Assembly: GCA_033032865.1 (NCBI GenBank)
Contig: JAWHQI010000005.1
Location: 12,982,001 to 13,046,000 of the forward strand
Length of the DNA stretch: 64,000 bases
Direction of reading: 5' to 3'
From: Dactylorhiza incarnata
Lineage: Eukaryota > Streptophyta > Magnoliopsida > Asparagales > Orchidaceae
Position numbers and translations under genes: made by a program. The notes beneath the pieces were generated by a model that worked only from the letters and a program-made list of their open reading frames with translations, was not told the DNA's origin and made no database searches. Position 1 is the stretch's first letter; every line of letters begins with the position of its first letter. Of this stretch, positions 42,536 to 55,388 are shown piece after piece.

Positions 42536-44596
42536 TGTAACACCTCCCCTGCAATGACTATATAATAAAGGTCCGGCCGGGACCCCACAACATATAATCA
42601 CCACAACTTTAGTATTAAAAAGGTATATTGATCTAACCATCTCAAACTCAGAACAAACCCAGCGGAAACATTAAATAAACCACAGAAGTTGTCCACATCT
42701 ACATAAGAGTACCATGGCCTTAAGGCCTTACAAAAGTCATACTCTAGACAAATAAACAGGGCATATAAATAGTCCAAAAGATCATCACAATCATAAGCTA
42801 CCTCGGCATGCAAGTCGGAACAAGTAAAGACATCATAGTCAAACTAGAAAGTAGGAAAAGTGCACTTCATGAAGCTTAGGCCTTCTTGGCCGGCGAGCTA
42901 GTTCCAGCATGCGATCCTTGCCCTGCATCCATATCACAAAGTGTGGTATAACGAGGGTCAGCTTTGGCTGACCAACAACGGTGTAACAACACCCCTCCTC
43001 TCGGTCGTCTTAGCGGACCCCGGAGAACTAGATCACCCTGCAAATCAGCCCTCCGTATGCAAATGTAACAAACAATAATAACATAAAAAACGACAGGCAT
43101 GAGTGTCACAAGCATCATCCACGTTTCTATGTTGAGCAATAAAAGTAAGGGGCCTAGTAATGCAACATATATGCAAACCTGGGTTTCACCGAAGGCACCC
43201 TATGGCGTGTATGCTTCTAACAAAATAACACACATCAACATTTCACAACAAACCAAGGGTACTTATCATTTCCCCACGTGCGTGCAAGCCCAAGGACAAG
43301 AACCCCACTGAGACCTCACCCCTTACATGGCTCATCTTGCCAATAGGCGCATCAACATACTTTTTCTTGCCACAATCACAAAGCCAAAAGGCAAGAAATC
43401 CACTGAGACCTCACCCTTTACATGTCTCATCTTGCCAACGGACGCATCAGCATACTTGTTCTCGTCAGTTAGCCCAAAAGGGAACTTGTCTTGCCGGGAC
43501 ACTCTCTCCACATGAATCCAAGCATTCACGGGCTAGCCAGCCAACCACAAAGACAAAGTCACGCCTTCACATACACATAAACATTACCCTTTCCAAACCA
43601 ACGTTCGTTCTCACACGAAACATAAGGGCAACACATACGATGTTTTCGCCGTCATCGGATTTCTAGCAAAACCCCTAAAATGCACGATAGGCAACATCAC
43701 CGAATCGGACCACCAGTCACGATTTCAGCTTCACCCACAATGCCTAATCCACTAACGGAGCGGATCTCTAGTGCAAAATAATGTCGGGGACGGACTCAAT
43801 CAACCTGATGGTTCTTCTTGAACCAAGGCGACACAAACCCCTATCATTTGAGAGATCTGGTGCCATAAATTTCAGAAAAGAGAAGGTATAACCAAAGATG
43901 CCATGCACGCATCCTAAAACCGGAAGGATAGATGTCATTACCCTAAGAGTTTTCTTTCTCGCCATGGATCGGTTGAAAGACACGGATAGAAAGAAGTGCC
44001 TTCTAGTCCTCTCCACGGATCTAGTTTCGGATCAACGAACGGAGCTCCGGTGCTCCAACAATGGCGGATCTAACCATCTTCTTCCTCCAAACCCTACTCC
44101 TTTCCTTAGCCTCCAAAAGCACCAAAATACTTGATGGAATGGAAAAGAAACTCCTCTGCCCTATTTAGGACATTAGGTCGAACTAATCTGAGCCATTGGA
44201 TCAAAGTTTAAGATGATCGGGCGCCCAGAAAATTGCTACTTACAGAACAGGTTCCGTCAACTAACGTCGACGTTAGCACTAACGCCTGCGTTAGCCCCTC
44301 GATGAAGTCCCCCTCGACGAAACCAACTCAACGACCCGACGACACTGCATTACCCACGAAAAGCTATCGCCGGCATTAGAGCTACCGCCTGCATTAGCTC
44401 TTCGACGAACTCCCTTCGACGAAACCTCCTCGAAAAATCCAACTTGACGAACACCGACGAAACAAAAGCTTTACTCGACGGGGTAGCTAACGCCTTCGTT
44501 AGCACCTAACGTCGGCGCTATCTCCCAGATATAGAAAAACCTATACAAGCCATAGGCATTCCAGCCTTCGCGCTCAGCGAAACCTGGGGTGTTACA
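42536..44596 (-). repeat. Tekay-E 3' LTR
   Basis: TGTAACACC...GGTGTTACA, 2061 bp. U3 carries GTTAGC/GCTAAC palindromes and repeated TCGACGAA words, then a CTAAATAGGGC box (about 44160). Confidence 0.93.
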
Positions 44597-44610
44597 AATC
44601 CACCCCCCTT
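44597..44610 (-). promoter_or_regulatory. Tekay-E polypurine tract
   Basis: Minus strand AAGGGGGGTGGATT abuts the LTR start TGTAACACC. Confidence 0.85.
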
Positions 44611-44675
44611 AAAAGAATTTCGTCCTCAAAATTTAAGACGTTAACGAAAGCACAATTAACACACATACCTGAAAC

Positions 44676-46143
44676 AAACAGTTCCGTAAAGTCATCCCGC
44701 ATCGCTTGCTCACGTTCCCATGAGAACTCATCTCGTCCGCAATCATCCCAACGCACTTTCACCAGCTCGAGCTCTTTGTTCTACAACCGTCGGACTTCAG
44801 AATCCTCCACGCAAACTGGATGAACTATCATCCTCAGATCTTTGGTTACGGGAACTGTCGAAGACTCAATATCATCTTTCGGCTCCACCAACGCTTTCCT
44901 CAGCACCGAAACATGAAATACATCATGTAATCCGCTCATATCTATGGACAACGCTAACCGATAGGCCGCTTCGCTTATGCGCTCTGTAACCTCAAACAGA
45001 CCCAAATACCTCGGACATAATTTTTTGAGACGCCGAATTCGCGAAACGTCTTTGAATGGCTTGATCTTCAAGTAGACCATGTCACCTACCACAAATTCCA
45101 CATTTCTGTGGTGCCCATTAAAATACTTTGCCTGTCGATCCTGAGAAACCTTCATGTGTTCCTGGATCGTTCGCACCAACTCACGAGCGTCTGCCACCAC
45201 TTCTTTTCCTAACAGCTGGGTGTTTCCCGCCTCTATCCAAGACATCAGCGTTCGACACTGCCTTCCATTCAAAGCCTCGTATGGCACCATTTTGATACTC
45301 GCCTGGAAACTAATATTGTAGGCAAACTCCACCTTGAAGAGGTGGTCTTCCCAAATTTTACTGAAATCGAGAGCACACATCCTCAACATGTCCTCCAACA
45401 TACGATTCGTTCTCTCCGTTTGGGCATTGGTCTGCGGAGAGAACACGGTAAAAAACTTCAATTTTGTGCCCAAACTTCGCTGCACTAACCTCCAGTCCTT
45501 GGACGTGAATCATCCATCGCGATCACTAACGATTCTCTTTGGAATTCCGTGCAATCGGAAAATGTTCCAAATATAAAGCTCCACGAGCTTCTCTATGCTA
45601 TCGTCCTTCCGATTTGGAATGAAGTGGGATACCTTGGTCAGGCGATCCACAATCACCCAAATCGCATTGTTACCTTGACGCGATCGAGGCAAACCATGCG
45701 CAAAATCCATGGAGATGTCGTCAAATTTCCACTCGGGGATAGGAAGAGGTTTCAAGAATCTACCCAGCCTTTGGCATTCGGCCTTCACAAAGGCGTACAT
45801 CTAACACCAGCTTACATACAAAGCTACATCTTGCTTCATCCCAAACCACCAAAAGGATTTCTTTAAATCCAAGTACATCTTCATACTTCCTAGATGGATG
45901 GAGTACTTCTTGAAGTGAGCCTCAGACATCAACTCCTCGCAGAGTTTGCCAAATCGAGGGACGCACCCCCTTCCATTTCTCTTTAAAAGTCCACAGACCA
46001 ACTCCAAAACACTGCCTTCGCCTTGCTGAGCTTCCAACACCAAAAGCTGACACTCCTCATCTACCTCGGTTGTCTCTCGGATTCGATTTGCTAGATCACA
46101 CTGCATCTCGATCCAGTTCAGCCAAGCTGCGCTGGACTCACTC
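44676..46143 (-). pseudogene. Tekay-E integrase and chromodomain
   Basis: The zinc-binding part includes SEAHFKKYSIHLGSMKMYLD and YVSWC*MYAFVKAE, with two His and Cys positions altered. Core: DDISMDFAHGLP (D), IVSDRDG (D) followed by TGA at 45510-45512 where relatives have Arg (CGA to TGA), then SPQTNAQTERTNRMLEDMLR (E). The GPY-like segment (LCPRYLGLFEVTERI, AYRLALS) is followed by LHDVFHVSVLR and, after a TAG, the chromodomain NKELELVKVRWDDCGRDEFS with WEREQAM. Length and order are normal for Tekay integrases. The enzyme would insert element DNA, and the chromodomain would direct it to silent chromatin. Dead by several stops. Confidence 0.88.
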
Positions 46144-46761
46144 TTAGCCACACATAATGCCAAGAGACTCGAACTCTCGTACCAATTGCTCGTCATGCAC
46201 TTCAATCCAATTTCCCTGCCCGGAGTACTTTCTACTCAAGGCGTCAGCCACCACGTTGGCCATGCCTGGCATATACTGAATCGCTACGTCGTAGTCCCCA
46301 AGGATCTCAACCCACCTACGCTGCCTCATATTGAGATCCTTCTGATCTAAAAGATACTTCAAGCTTTTGTGGTCCATGAAGATTTTAACCTTCGCAACAT
46401 ACACGTAGTGCCTCCATAACTTCAATGCAAAAATCATCGCCTCTAACTCCAAGTCGTGGACAGGGTAATTTCTCTCATGAGGATTTAACTGCCTTGACCC
46501 ATAAGCTATCACATTGTTGTGCTACACCAACACGCAACCCAAACCGCATCTTGACGCGTCGCTGAAAATCTGAAACCCTTCAGTCCCACTAGGAAGACTT
46601 AGGATTGGAGCAGACATCAATCTTTCCTTCAAGGTCTCGAACGCACGGGCACACTCCAGCGTCCACACAAACTTTTGGTCCTTCCGGGTAAGAGTGGTGT
46701 GGGGGCAAAGCCATCCGTAAAATGTTCTCAACGAACCTTCCGTAATAACCGGCTTGTCCAA
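46144..46761 (-). pseudogene. Tekay-E RNase H
   Basis: FQIFSDASRCGLGCVLV carries the first catalytic Asp and is followed by TAG (46522-46524), where relatives have Gln (VLMQ). It continues [38 protein letters not shown] (Glu), [20 protein letters not shown] (Asp) and the tether [15 protein letters not shown]. All catalytic positions are kept. The frame is offset from the RT part by a shift near 46740. Its role is RNA removal during reverse transcription. Confidence 0.88.
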
Positions 46762-47403
46762 GGAAACTCCGAACTTCCACCACAGTTCTCAGTATAGGCC
46801 AATCTCTAATGGCTTCAATCTTTGCAGTATCCACTGCCACCCCATCTCCACTAATCACGTGGCCCGAGAATGCCACTTTCCCGATCCAGAACACGCACTT
46901 TGAGAACTTCACATAAAGCTGGTTCTCCCTCAAAGTCTGCAACACTAATCTCAGATGAGACTCATGTTCCGCCTTCGACTTCGAATACACTAGGATGTCA
47001 TCGATGAACACCACCATGAATGAATCTAGGTAATGCTGAAACACTCTATTCATCAAATCCATGAACACTGATGGTGCGTTCTTCAAACCGAATGGCATCA
47101 CCGAGAACTGAAAATGACCATACCTCGTCCCAAAAGCCATCTAGGGAATATCCTCTTCTCGAATCCTCAACTGAAAGTAGCCCGACTTCAAGTCCAACTT
47201 GGAGTACACCATCGACCCCACCAACTGATCAAAAAATCATCGATTCGCGGAATCGGGTACTTATTCTTGATGGTCAACTTATTCAACTCACGGTAGTCTA
47301 TGCACAGCTGCATACTACCATCCTTTTTCTTAACAAACAACACCGACGCACACCACGGCGAGGAGCTGGGCTTAATGTACTCCTGCTCGAGCAACTCTTG
47401 CAA
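46762..47403 (-). pseudogene. Tekay-E reverse transcriptase
   Basis: [40 protein letters not shown], then a one-base shift in the T-run (GATTTTTTGATC, about 47230). In the next frame come [18 protein letters not shown] and [14 protein letters not shown] (TAG at the usual Lys), [20 protein letters not shown] and catalytic [13 protein letters not shown], both Asp intact. The thumb ([20 protein letters not shown]) leads to [15 protein letters not shown] second shift near 46740 throws the original frame out. Otherwise a standard chromovirus RT. Confidence 0.9.
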
Positions 47404-48252
47404 CTACACCTTTAGCTCATCCAGTTCCTTCGGTGCCATCCTAAACGGAGGACGCAAACCCGGCACCAACTCAATTGAAAAGTCGATTTCACGCTGAGGA
47501 GGTTCTCCCGGAAGCTCCTCGTGGAACACATCCTCAAATTCCTCCACCACTGGCACTTCTCTGATTGCCAACTTTGTGGAGTGAGTCTCCAACAAAGCTA
47601 CAAACGCCTCTCCTCCTTGATTCACCGCACGCACCATTTGCACGGCGGAGATCAGGGAGCAAGCCACTCCGCAAAGGCCCTCAAACTTGAGCTCCGCTCT
47701 ACCTTCACTCCTTAGGGTCACCACCTTCAACAGACTGTCAATACTAGCTCGTTGCTCTGCAAGCCTGTCCATTCCCAGCATGATGTCAAATTTGGCTAGT
47801 GGTAGAATCACTGCTACCAACTCGAAGTCACACTCGCAAATCCTCAGCACAATGCGTCCTTTCCTTCCATTGGTCATAAAAGACCCGTTAGACATGCGCA
47901 CACTAAGCTCCGCCTCTGCCATGATAGTCTCAACACCGATTCTCCGAATAAAGCTTTCCGCAAGAAAAGAGTGTGATGCTCCAGTGTCGAACAACACTCT
48001 AGAGGGGTAGCCAGAAACTAGCACGAAGCCTAACACGTGTATAACGAATATGAAAGATCGCAAACAGGTTAAAGCTATTAAATGAATCTCTGAACTTCTT
48101 GTACCTGTCACCATGTCAGGTTGATGAATCGCTTCCCACTGCCCGAGGTTGTACGCTCTAGGCTGCATAGGAGGGAAACGAGAAGCACTAGACTCTGCCG
48201 CTTTCCCTTTCTCCCCAACAATAGGACCAGAACGCATCGATTGCTCTTGCCT
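47404..48252 (-). pseudogene. Tekay-E protease and pre-RT spacer
   Basis: The aspartic protease signature is VLFDTGASHSFLAESFIRRI with the partner DIMLGMDRLAEQRA; both are intact. The flap region (SVRMSNGSFM) lies between. The spacer to RT contains VVEEFEDVFHEELPGEPPQR and REIDFSIELVPGLRPPFRMA. It is bounded by TAG at 48253-48255 and TAG at 47404-47406 (LKV*LQEL; relatives LKxQLQEL, so CAG to TAG). The open 278-codon stretch is the best-kept part of the element. The protease would cut the gag-pol polyprotein. Confidence 0.88.
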
Positions 48253-49248
48253 CTACTCTAGCTCAGCTCCACCCTCGAAACAAAACCGAGCTATGTGGCC
48301 CACCTTGCCACACTTGTAGCACGTCACTGGTCCCTTGGAACGAAACTCTCCAGAAGCCACACCGCTCCTTTCGCCAGTCCTAAAAGGATGGGGCTTTTTC
48401 TTCCACCAACTTCTCTCAGACTTCCCCTAAGACTGAGATGGCTTACTTTCTCCCTGCTTTGCCGCCAAGCCCTTGCGGCGCTGGGTTCGCTCCATATCGT
48501 TCTCAAATGTTCGAGCAACTTCGACTAGCTCATTGAACCCCACATTTTTTAAGGCTATCAGAGTTCGCCTTAATTTCTCTCTCAGACCATGATAGAAGAG
48601 ATTATCCCTCTCCTCATCGTTTGCCATGGTCGTCCCCGTGTAATCAACCAACCGAGTAAACTCCTGCAAGTACTCGTCTACCATCTTCTCACGCTGCACC
48701 AAGTGCAAGAACTGTCGCTGAAGGGATAACCTCGTCGAAGAGGGGATATAACACTTCAGAAAGGCATTCCCAAACTCTTCCATGGACCGGACACGTCCAG
48801 GGAAATGACGACCGCTATGATTCACCCACCACACCTCGGCGTCGCCTTCTAACATGAACGCCGCGAACTGGTACTGCTTGTCCCCTGGGGTCTCTACCGC
48901 TTTCAGGAGTTCCTGAATTCTCGTCAACCAATCCTCGGTGTCCGTCAGAGTGCCCACTCCTTTGAACGTCGGGGGATGGAAACTCAGATAGTACTTCATC
49001 TGACAATCTCCTTGCCCAACCGCTCTCTCGGCTAACAACTCTACCTGCCTTACTCCCACCTCTGGTGTCGCAGTAACTGGAGTAACAGGAGTCATAGCCT
49101 GCACAACAAGCATCGCAATCTGTGGCATTGCCATAGCTTGAGACTCCACCATCGCATCCGCTAGCATACAAAAGATGTCTGCCAGGGTCACGCCCATATT
49201 CATAAGGGTTGGGGTCGTACCACTACTTGCGAAGGATACTCTTGTCAT
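48253..49248 (-). pseudogene. Tekay-E gag
   Basis: Probable start MTRVSFASSGTTPTLMNMG (49248). The capsid part is typical of the retrotransposon gag family: YYLSFHPPTFKGVGTLTDTE, DWLTRIQELL, FMLEGDAEVWW, FLKCYIPSSTR, EYLQEFTRLVDYTG and DNLFYHGLREKLRR. A TAG at 48427-48429 (SQS*GK) interrupts it. The frame then continues to an intact knuckle CYKCGKVGHIARFC (about 48283-48324) and a second TAG at 48253. Both stops fit CAG to TAG. Gag forms the particle and binds the RNA. Apart from the two stops the frame is unbroken, so decay is recent relative to neighbours. Confidence 0.9.
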
Positions 49249-49419
49249 CTCGACGTCCCTGCATCGTCGCCACCATCCTAGGATAAGCAAGGAAACACGA
49301 ATCAAACTCTATTCGCAAGACCCGAATGCAAGGACACTCATGGTCCTGCAAGGTACTCCTATGTGGACAACCTCTTAACGCAATTCGAGCATGCTAAACC
49401 TCAACAAGAATGCTAACAT

Positions 49420-49433
49420 CGCTTTGATACCAA
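49420..49433 (-). promoter_or_regulatory. Tekay-E primer-binding site (initiator tRNA-Met)
   Basis: Minus strand TGGTATCAAAGCG, two bases after the LTR end GTTACA. Confidence 0.85.
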
Positions 49434-49435
49434 AT

Positions 49436-51482
49436 TGTAACACCTCCCCTGCAATGACTATATAATATAGGTCCGGTCGGAACCCCACAAAATATAATCA
49501 CCACAACTTTTGTATTAAAAAGTGATATAGATCTAACCATCTCAAAACTAAGAACAAACACGGCGGAAACATTAAATAAACCACAGAACTTGTCCACATC
49601 TACATAAGAGTACCATGGCCTTAAGGACTTACAAAACTCATACTCTAGACAAACAAACAGGGCATATAAAATTTCCAAAAGATCATCATAATCCTAAGCT
49701 ACCTCGACATGCAAGCCTGAACAAGTAAAGACATCATAGTCAAACAAGAAAGCAGGAAAAGTGCACTTCATGAAGCTTAGGCCTTCTTGGCCGGCGAGCT
49801 AGGTCCAGCATGCGATCCTTGCCCTGCATCCAAATCACAAAGAGTGGTATAACGAGGGTCAGCTTTGGCTGACCAACAACGGTGTAACAACACCCCTCCT
49901 CCCGGCCGTCCTAGCGGACCCCAAAGAACTACATCAACCTGCAATAGAACACTTCATATGCAAAAGTAATAAACAATAATAACATAAAAAACGGCAGGCA
50001 TGAGTTTCACAAGCATCATCCACATTTCTATGTTGAGCAATAAAAGTAAGGGGCCTAACAATGCAGCATGTATGCAAACCTGGGTTTCACCCAGGGCACC
50101 CTATGGCGTGTATGCTTCTAACATAACAACACACACCAACATTTTACAATAAACCAAGGGTACTTATCATTTCCCCATGGCCGTGCAAGCCCAAGGCTAA
50201 GAACTCCACTGAGACCTCACCCCTTACATGGCTCATCTTGCCAATGGGCGCATCAGCATACTTGTTCTTGCCACAATAACTAAGCCAAAATCCAAGAACT
50301 CCACTGAGACCTCACCCCTTACATGGCTCATCTTGCCAACGGGCGCATCGGCATACTTGTTCTCATCAGTTAGCCCAGAAGGGGACTTGTCTTCCCGGGA
50401 CACTCTCCCCACATGAATCCAGGCATTCACGGGCTAGCCAGCCGACCACAAAGACAAAGTCACGCCTTCACATAAACATTACCCTTTCCAAACCAATGTT
50501 CATTCTCACACGAGACATAAGGGAAACACATATGACATTTTCGCTGTCATCGGATTTCTAGCTAAATCCTTAAAATGCATGTTAAGCAACATCACCGAAT
50601 CGAACCACCGGTCACGATTTCGGATTCACCCATAATGCCTAATCTACTAACGGAGCGGATCTCTAGTGCAAAATCATGTTTGGGATGGAATCAATCAACC
50701 CGATGTTTGTTCTTGAACCTAGGCGACCCAAACCCCTCTCATTTGAGAGATCCGGGCCATAAATTTCAGAAAAGAGAAGGTAAAACCAAAGATGCCATGC
50801 ACGCATCCTAAAATCAGGAGGAGAGATGTCATTACCCTAAGAGTTCTCTTCCACTCCATGGATTGGTTGAAAGGCACGGACAGAAAGAAACGCCTTCTAG
50901 TCCTCTCCACGGACCTGGTTTCGGATCAACGAACGGAGCTCCGGTGCTCCAACAATGGCGGATCTAGCCTTCTTCTTCCTTCAAACCCTACTCCTTTCCT
51001 CAGCCTCCAAAAGACTTCATAGAATGGAAACGCAACTCCTCTGCCCTACTTAGGACATTAGGACGAACTAATATGAGTCATTGGATCAAAGTTTAAGATG
51101 ATCGGACGCCCAAAAAATTGCTACTTACGGAACAGATTCCGTCAGCTAACGCCGGCGTTGGCGCTAACGCCTGCGTTAGCCCCTCGACGAAGTCCCCCTC
51201 GACAAAACCAACTCAATGACCCGAGGGAACTGCATTACCCGACGAAAAGCTATCGTCGGCGTTAGCACTATTGCCCGTGTTAGCTCTTCGATGAACTCCC
51301 TTCGACAAAATCGCCTTAACGAATCCAACTTGACGAACACCAACGAAACAAGCGCTTTACTCGACGGGGCAGTTAACGCCTTCGTTAGCACCTAATGCCG
51401 ATGCTAGCTCCCAGATACAGAAAAACTTGTACTAGCCTTAGGCATTCCAGCCTCCGCGCTCAGCAAAACCTGTGGTGTTACA
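49436..51482 (-). repeat. Tekay-E 5' LTR
   Basis: 2047 bp, TGTAACACC...GGTGTTACA, clearly alignable along its length with 42536-44596. Confidence 0.93.
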
Positions 51483-51487
51483 CTACC

Positions 51488-54400
51488 ACTGACATCGGCG
51501 GCGGCTGCCGAACCAGCGAGCGTTACGCCTTCGAGATGTTAGCGCTGGCACTCGCACTAGCGCCGGCGGTAGCGCAACTGACGGGAGGTGGACGAGATTC
51601 TTTTTTGTGGCCAAATTAATGGCCAATGGAGTCCAAAAGTCCTCCCAATTGAAGGGGAATCATTTCCCCAATCAATTAGAGGAATATTAAGAGGTTTTCC
51701 AACTTTTAAGGAGGGTGAATTTGGAGAAATTTGGGGATGGCCAAAATTTTCACCATGAATGGTGTTAATGGAGGAATTCCAAGCTTCATCTCTTCCCCTA
51801 CCAGGATTGGTTCTATAATAGGGCTTAAGGGGTGAAGGCAATGAGTTTCCCCTATTTTCTAGAAGAATTCCACCATCTAAGAACCTACCGGCATGCCACC
51901 CAAGAGATCTCGACCAACCATGGCGGACCGGAGATCGGCATGGCTACGAGCGGCCACTCTGGTCCTCTCCTCTCATCTATTTCTTAGTGGGTAGATCTCA
52001 TCATTTTGGCAGCTAGACTTGGGCCAAATTGTCTTGGATCGGCATGGCCGAAAGCTTGTGCTCAATCTTTTCTTTTCTTGTTCAAATCCCCGATTTCGGC
52101 CGCCTCCAGATGGCCAACCACCGTACATCACTAGCAACCACCGGTGGTCGGGAAATCACCTCCCAAGTTGGTGCAAGACGGGCCAATCGTGGTTGTTGAC
52201 TGATTGGAGAAGATGAACTGATGCCCTTCATTTAGATGGATTTATTAATTTTATGATTTATTAACATCATATTTTCCCCAGGAAATGCATGTTTTTGAAA
52301 CGAAAAATTGAACCCCTTAGAGGCCGTTTTAGGAAAAATGGCCAGAGACAAAAGTTGTAGACCTTTACGTCTAGTTTATTTTAAAATTAATTTGAACCAA
52401 TTTGGCCCACTGGTTAGATTGCAACACTCAAAATAGTGCAACCTGTACATAGGGTTGACCATAGATTGATTTGAGTACCCCCACTATTCCGGACATCCAA
52501 ATGCTTTGAAATTTGGAGCATTGGCTCGATTTACACTTACCCTCAACATATACAAAAATAGGATTGTTTGGTGAACCGTTTTTATAGTTTTTGTGGAAAT
52601 TTATTAATCCATGTATGAATTAATTTTAGGGTCTAGAGACCTCTAAACCCTTCCAAATTTTTGTGGGTGGTCCATAGGGTCATGATATGACTCTGGTAAA
52701 AATTTCATCCCATCTGGGATTGATTCGGTTGAGTAATTGAGTAACCCAAAAGAGGTCAAATTAGGGGATATTAGAACAAAGTTGCACTTGACGGATTTGG
52801 GAGATCAACCCTCATCCAAATGTTGTGAAACTTTGAACACTGACTTGATGTCACATAAGATACCCCCACAAGTGGTTTTGGGTGGTTTGGGGTGGATGTG
52901 CCCTAGAACCCTGGTTCAAACCGCAGGGTTGTATATTGAACCTATTGAAGGACGTAGGGTCATATGTCGTCGGATTGACTTGGAACTTGGTAGAGAGTTT
53001 CATGGGGTGGAAATAAGCCCTAGGTAATTTATCTTGAATTTTTAGGAACATTTATCCCCTTTGAATTAGTTAAGAACTAATTAGGGCCTTTTCTTATATT
53101 AAGAGTTTATTTAATCATAATACCTTGGATGGTCATGAAATTTTGTGAGTTAGTTTATATGGATGATATCACTCTCTGATAATTTTGTTATGAATTTTGG
53201 ATTGATATATATATATATATAGTACTTCATTCATAGCCCCATTATTTACCCTAGATGTAAGAAAATTAATTTATGGATCTCATACTCACTGGAAAATCAT
53301 GAAACTTGGTCGAGCACTTTTTAGGGCAGTAATATGATCTGTAAATTTTTGTATAATTTTTGGAGGAGTTTTTATATGGTTCTCTTCACAAGTGCCCTAT
53401 GATTTGTTTATTTAAATAAAAGATTTATATGGTTAAATGAATGTGGAAAATTATGAAACTCAACCAGTGAACTTTTCTGATTACCTTAGACATCAGTTAA
53501 TTTTCTTGTAATTTTTGAACGGGTATTTTTGGTACTTTCTTTGTTAATCCCCGATTTTTATAAAGCAATCAACATTTTATTTGGAGGTCAAAACCTTTCT
53601 GGAAAATTATGGATTTCATGTGTGGCTGTTATTTTGATGACATATATCTGTACAAATTTTATTACGGCCATAGCTTATCAAGAAACCATACTTGGTGTTC
53701 AAAGTCATAGTATCCTTGATTTTGGGAGAATTATAATAAATGCCATATAATTTGGGAAAATTATGAATTTCTGGAGATAGTCTTAGCATATCATAACCCA
53801 CCCCCAATAATAATCTTGGGTCATTTGGATGAGCATTCGGGAGTCTTTCTCTTTTTATACACCATACAGTTCAAGTAGTTTGCGTATAGTGAAAAGGTTG
53901 AATGGGGATAAACATGTAGGTTTTACATAGGGTGTAAGATGGCTAGTTGACCATGTGATGAGAGTGTGCTTGGGGTCGACGAAAGATCGTCATTCCCTTG
54001 GAGTGGAATAAAACACACTTAGGATTAATATGTGTATTGGTGAGAGGGGTATGGTTATGGGTAGTTATCAATAATAATAAGTGCCTTGGAAATGGAGCTT
54101 TTGGGTGTCATCCCATCATATCTACTAGTACAGTTGTGATCCCCTCATAGGGTAGTCCTCAGGAAGTCCATGGTTAACCCAAATCTGTAGGAATAATTTG
54201 TTATGCAAGATTAACTCAATAATACACTCACCCAAACCCCGTTGCTATGGGTGGTTAATTGGTTTGGCCTTATGAGCGGTAGGCTCGGTGGTTGTAGGCA
54301 CGGACGGGTAGGTCCGGCGAGCTGGTGGTTCGGAAGGTTATGGTGATGGGAAGGTTAGCCCGGGGAGCCTTTGGTTCAGAGATACATAGTAATCATGATT

Positions 54401-54502
54401 GCATGTGCATAAAGCTGGTGGGTCTTCGGTATTGACGGTCGTTCACACCGGCGTCGATACGCTTACTCGGCAAGTGTGGTCAGTTACTTTGAGCCACGAG
54501 TG
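51488..54502 (+). repeat. Tekay-D 3' LTR, right part
   Basis: Continues 42024-42535 after the Tekay-E insertion. It has a TATAATAG box near 51812, a leader with an ATG (51919), then about 2 kb of AT-rich sequence. At 53930-54490 it aligns block by block with the minus-strand LTR F (GACGAAAGATCGTCATT, AAGTGCCTTGGAAA-GGAGCTTT, GGCAAGTGTGG). Homology stops near 54495-54502, where segment M starts. No gene seen in this stretch. Confidence 0.75.
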
Positions 54503-54825
54503 AAGGAGTAAGAGAGGGAGAAAAGAGATGATCAAGAGCAGGAAAGAAGTCATCGGGATCGATGGGAGCTGCAGTCTTTGAGGTCGCCGAAGAAGATCGC
54601 CTGGGTAGGTGGCAGATCACCCAGGCAAGGGGGAAGAGGTCATCACGGTCTCATAACTTAAGACCGCTCAAGTCACATGCTGGGGGATGGAAACTCTCCG
54701 AAGTCCCTTTCCTGGTATCCCTGCCCCTCTATTTATAGGTGCAGGGGTCTTCCCAAATGGATAGGTCCAGGAAATATGGGCTGCCCAAGATATACGCGAT
54801 CGGAAGGGAGGAGATCACACGGCAG

Positions 54826-54960
54826 AGGGAAATCGCCCAGAGGGAGGTAGCCATGAGGGTGATCTCCTGGAGGGAGATCGCACGGAGGGAGGTCACCCAA
54901 AGGGAGATCGCCCGAAGGGAGATCGCCTGGAGGGGGATCGCCCAGAGGGAGATCACTGAG
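54826..54960. repeat. 15-bp minisatellite, nine units
   Basis: Units such as AGGGAGATCGCCCAG, AGGGAGGTCACCCAA and AGGGAGATCGCCTGG run head to tail for 135 bp. The period is a multiple of three, giving a meaningless open frame with a repeated REIAR-like pentapeptide. Confidence 0.95.
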
Positions 54961-55388
54961 GAAGAAACTGCTTGAGTTCACTTGGAAAAGGCTGAGATTG
55001 CAGGGCAAATGTAATAGTCAACTCAAAAAGGGGATCACCAATTTATGGGTAAACAAAGGAGAAGTTGCTATTGAGAAGGGTTACGAGGGAGATGAAGGGG
55101 TGACTGCTACGATTGGATGATGGTTGGAGAGGTATGGAGGATCGACTACGCTCGACAATCGATGAAGTTAGGAGGGAGGTTCAGTCCCTTAGATGTTTTT
55201 ATGAATCGTGGTTCCAGAATTTTCAGTCAAAGCACGCAAGTGCATCACCGTTACACTCCCCAACACCCTCACCGGTACCCTCACCTTCCACAATTTCTCT
55301 GACCACACAATCCACCCCAACATCAACACTCAAGATTACACTAGTTTTCCCCACACCCCAGTTTATGCCCAGTAGTTTGGTTTAGAAT

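Larger units (their letters stand above)
42536..51482 (-). mobile_element. Tekay-E: full-length chromovirus with two LTRs
   Basis: 8947 bp on the minus strand: 5' LTR 51482-49436, primer site, gag, protease, RT, RNase H, integrase with chromodomain, polypurine tract (44597-44610) and 3' LTR 44596-42536. Flanks are GTACC and CTACC, a 5-bp duplication with one change. Every pol domain is present in order, but several stops and frameshifts make it non-functional. Confidence 0.93.

Noticed and set aside
54739..54975. Repetitive 78-codon frame (REIAQREV-like)
   Set aside because: A by-product of the 15-bp minisatellite in a probable LTR.
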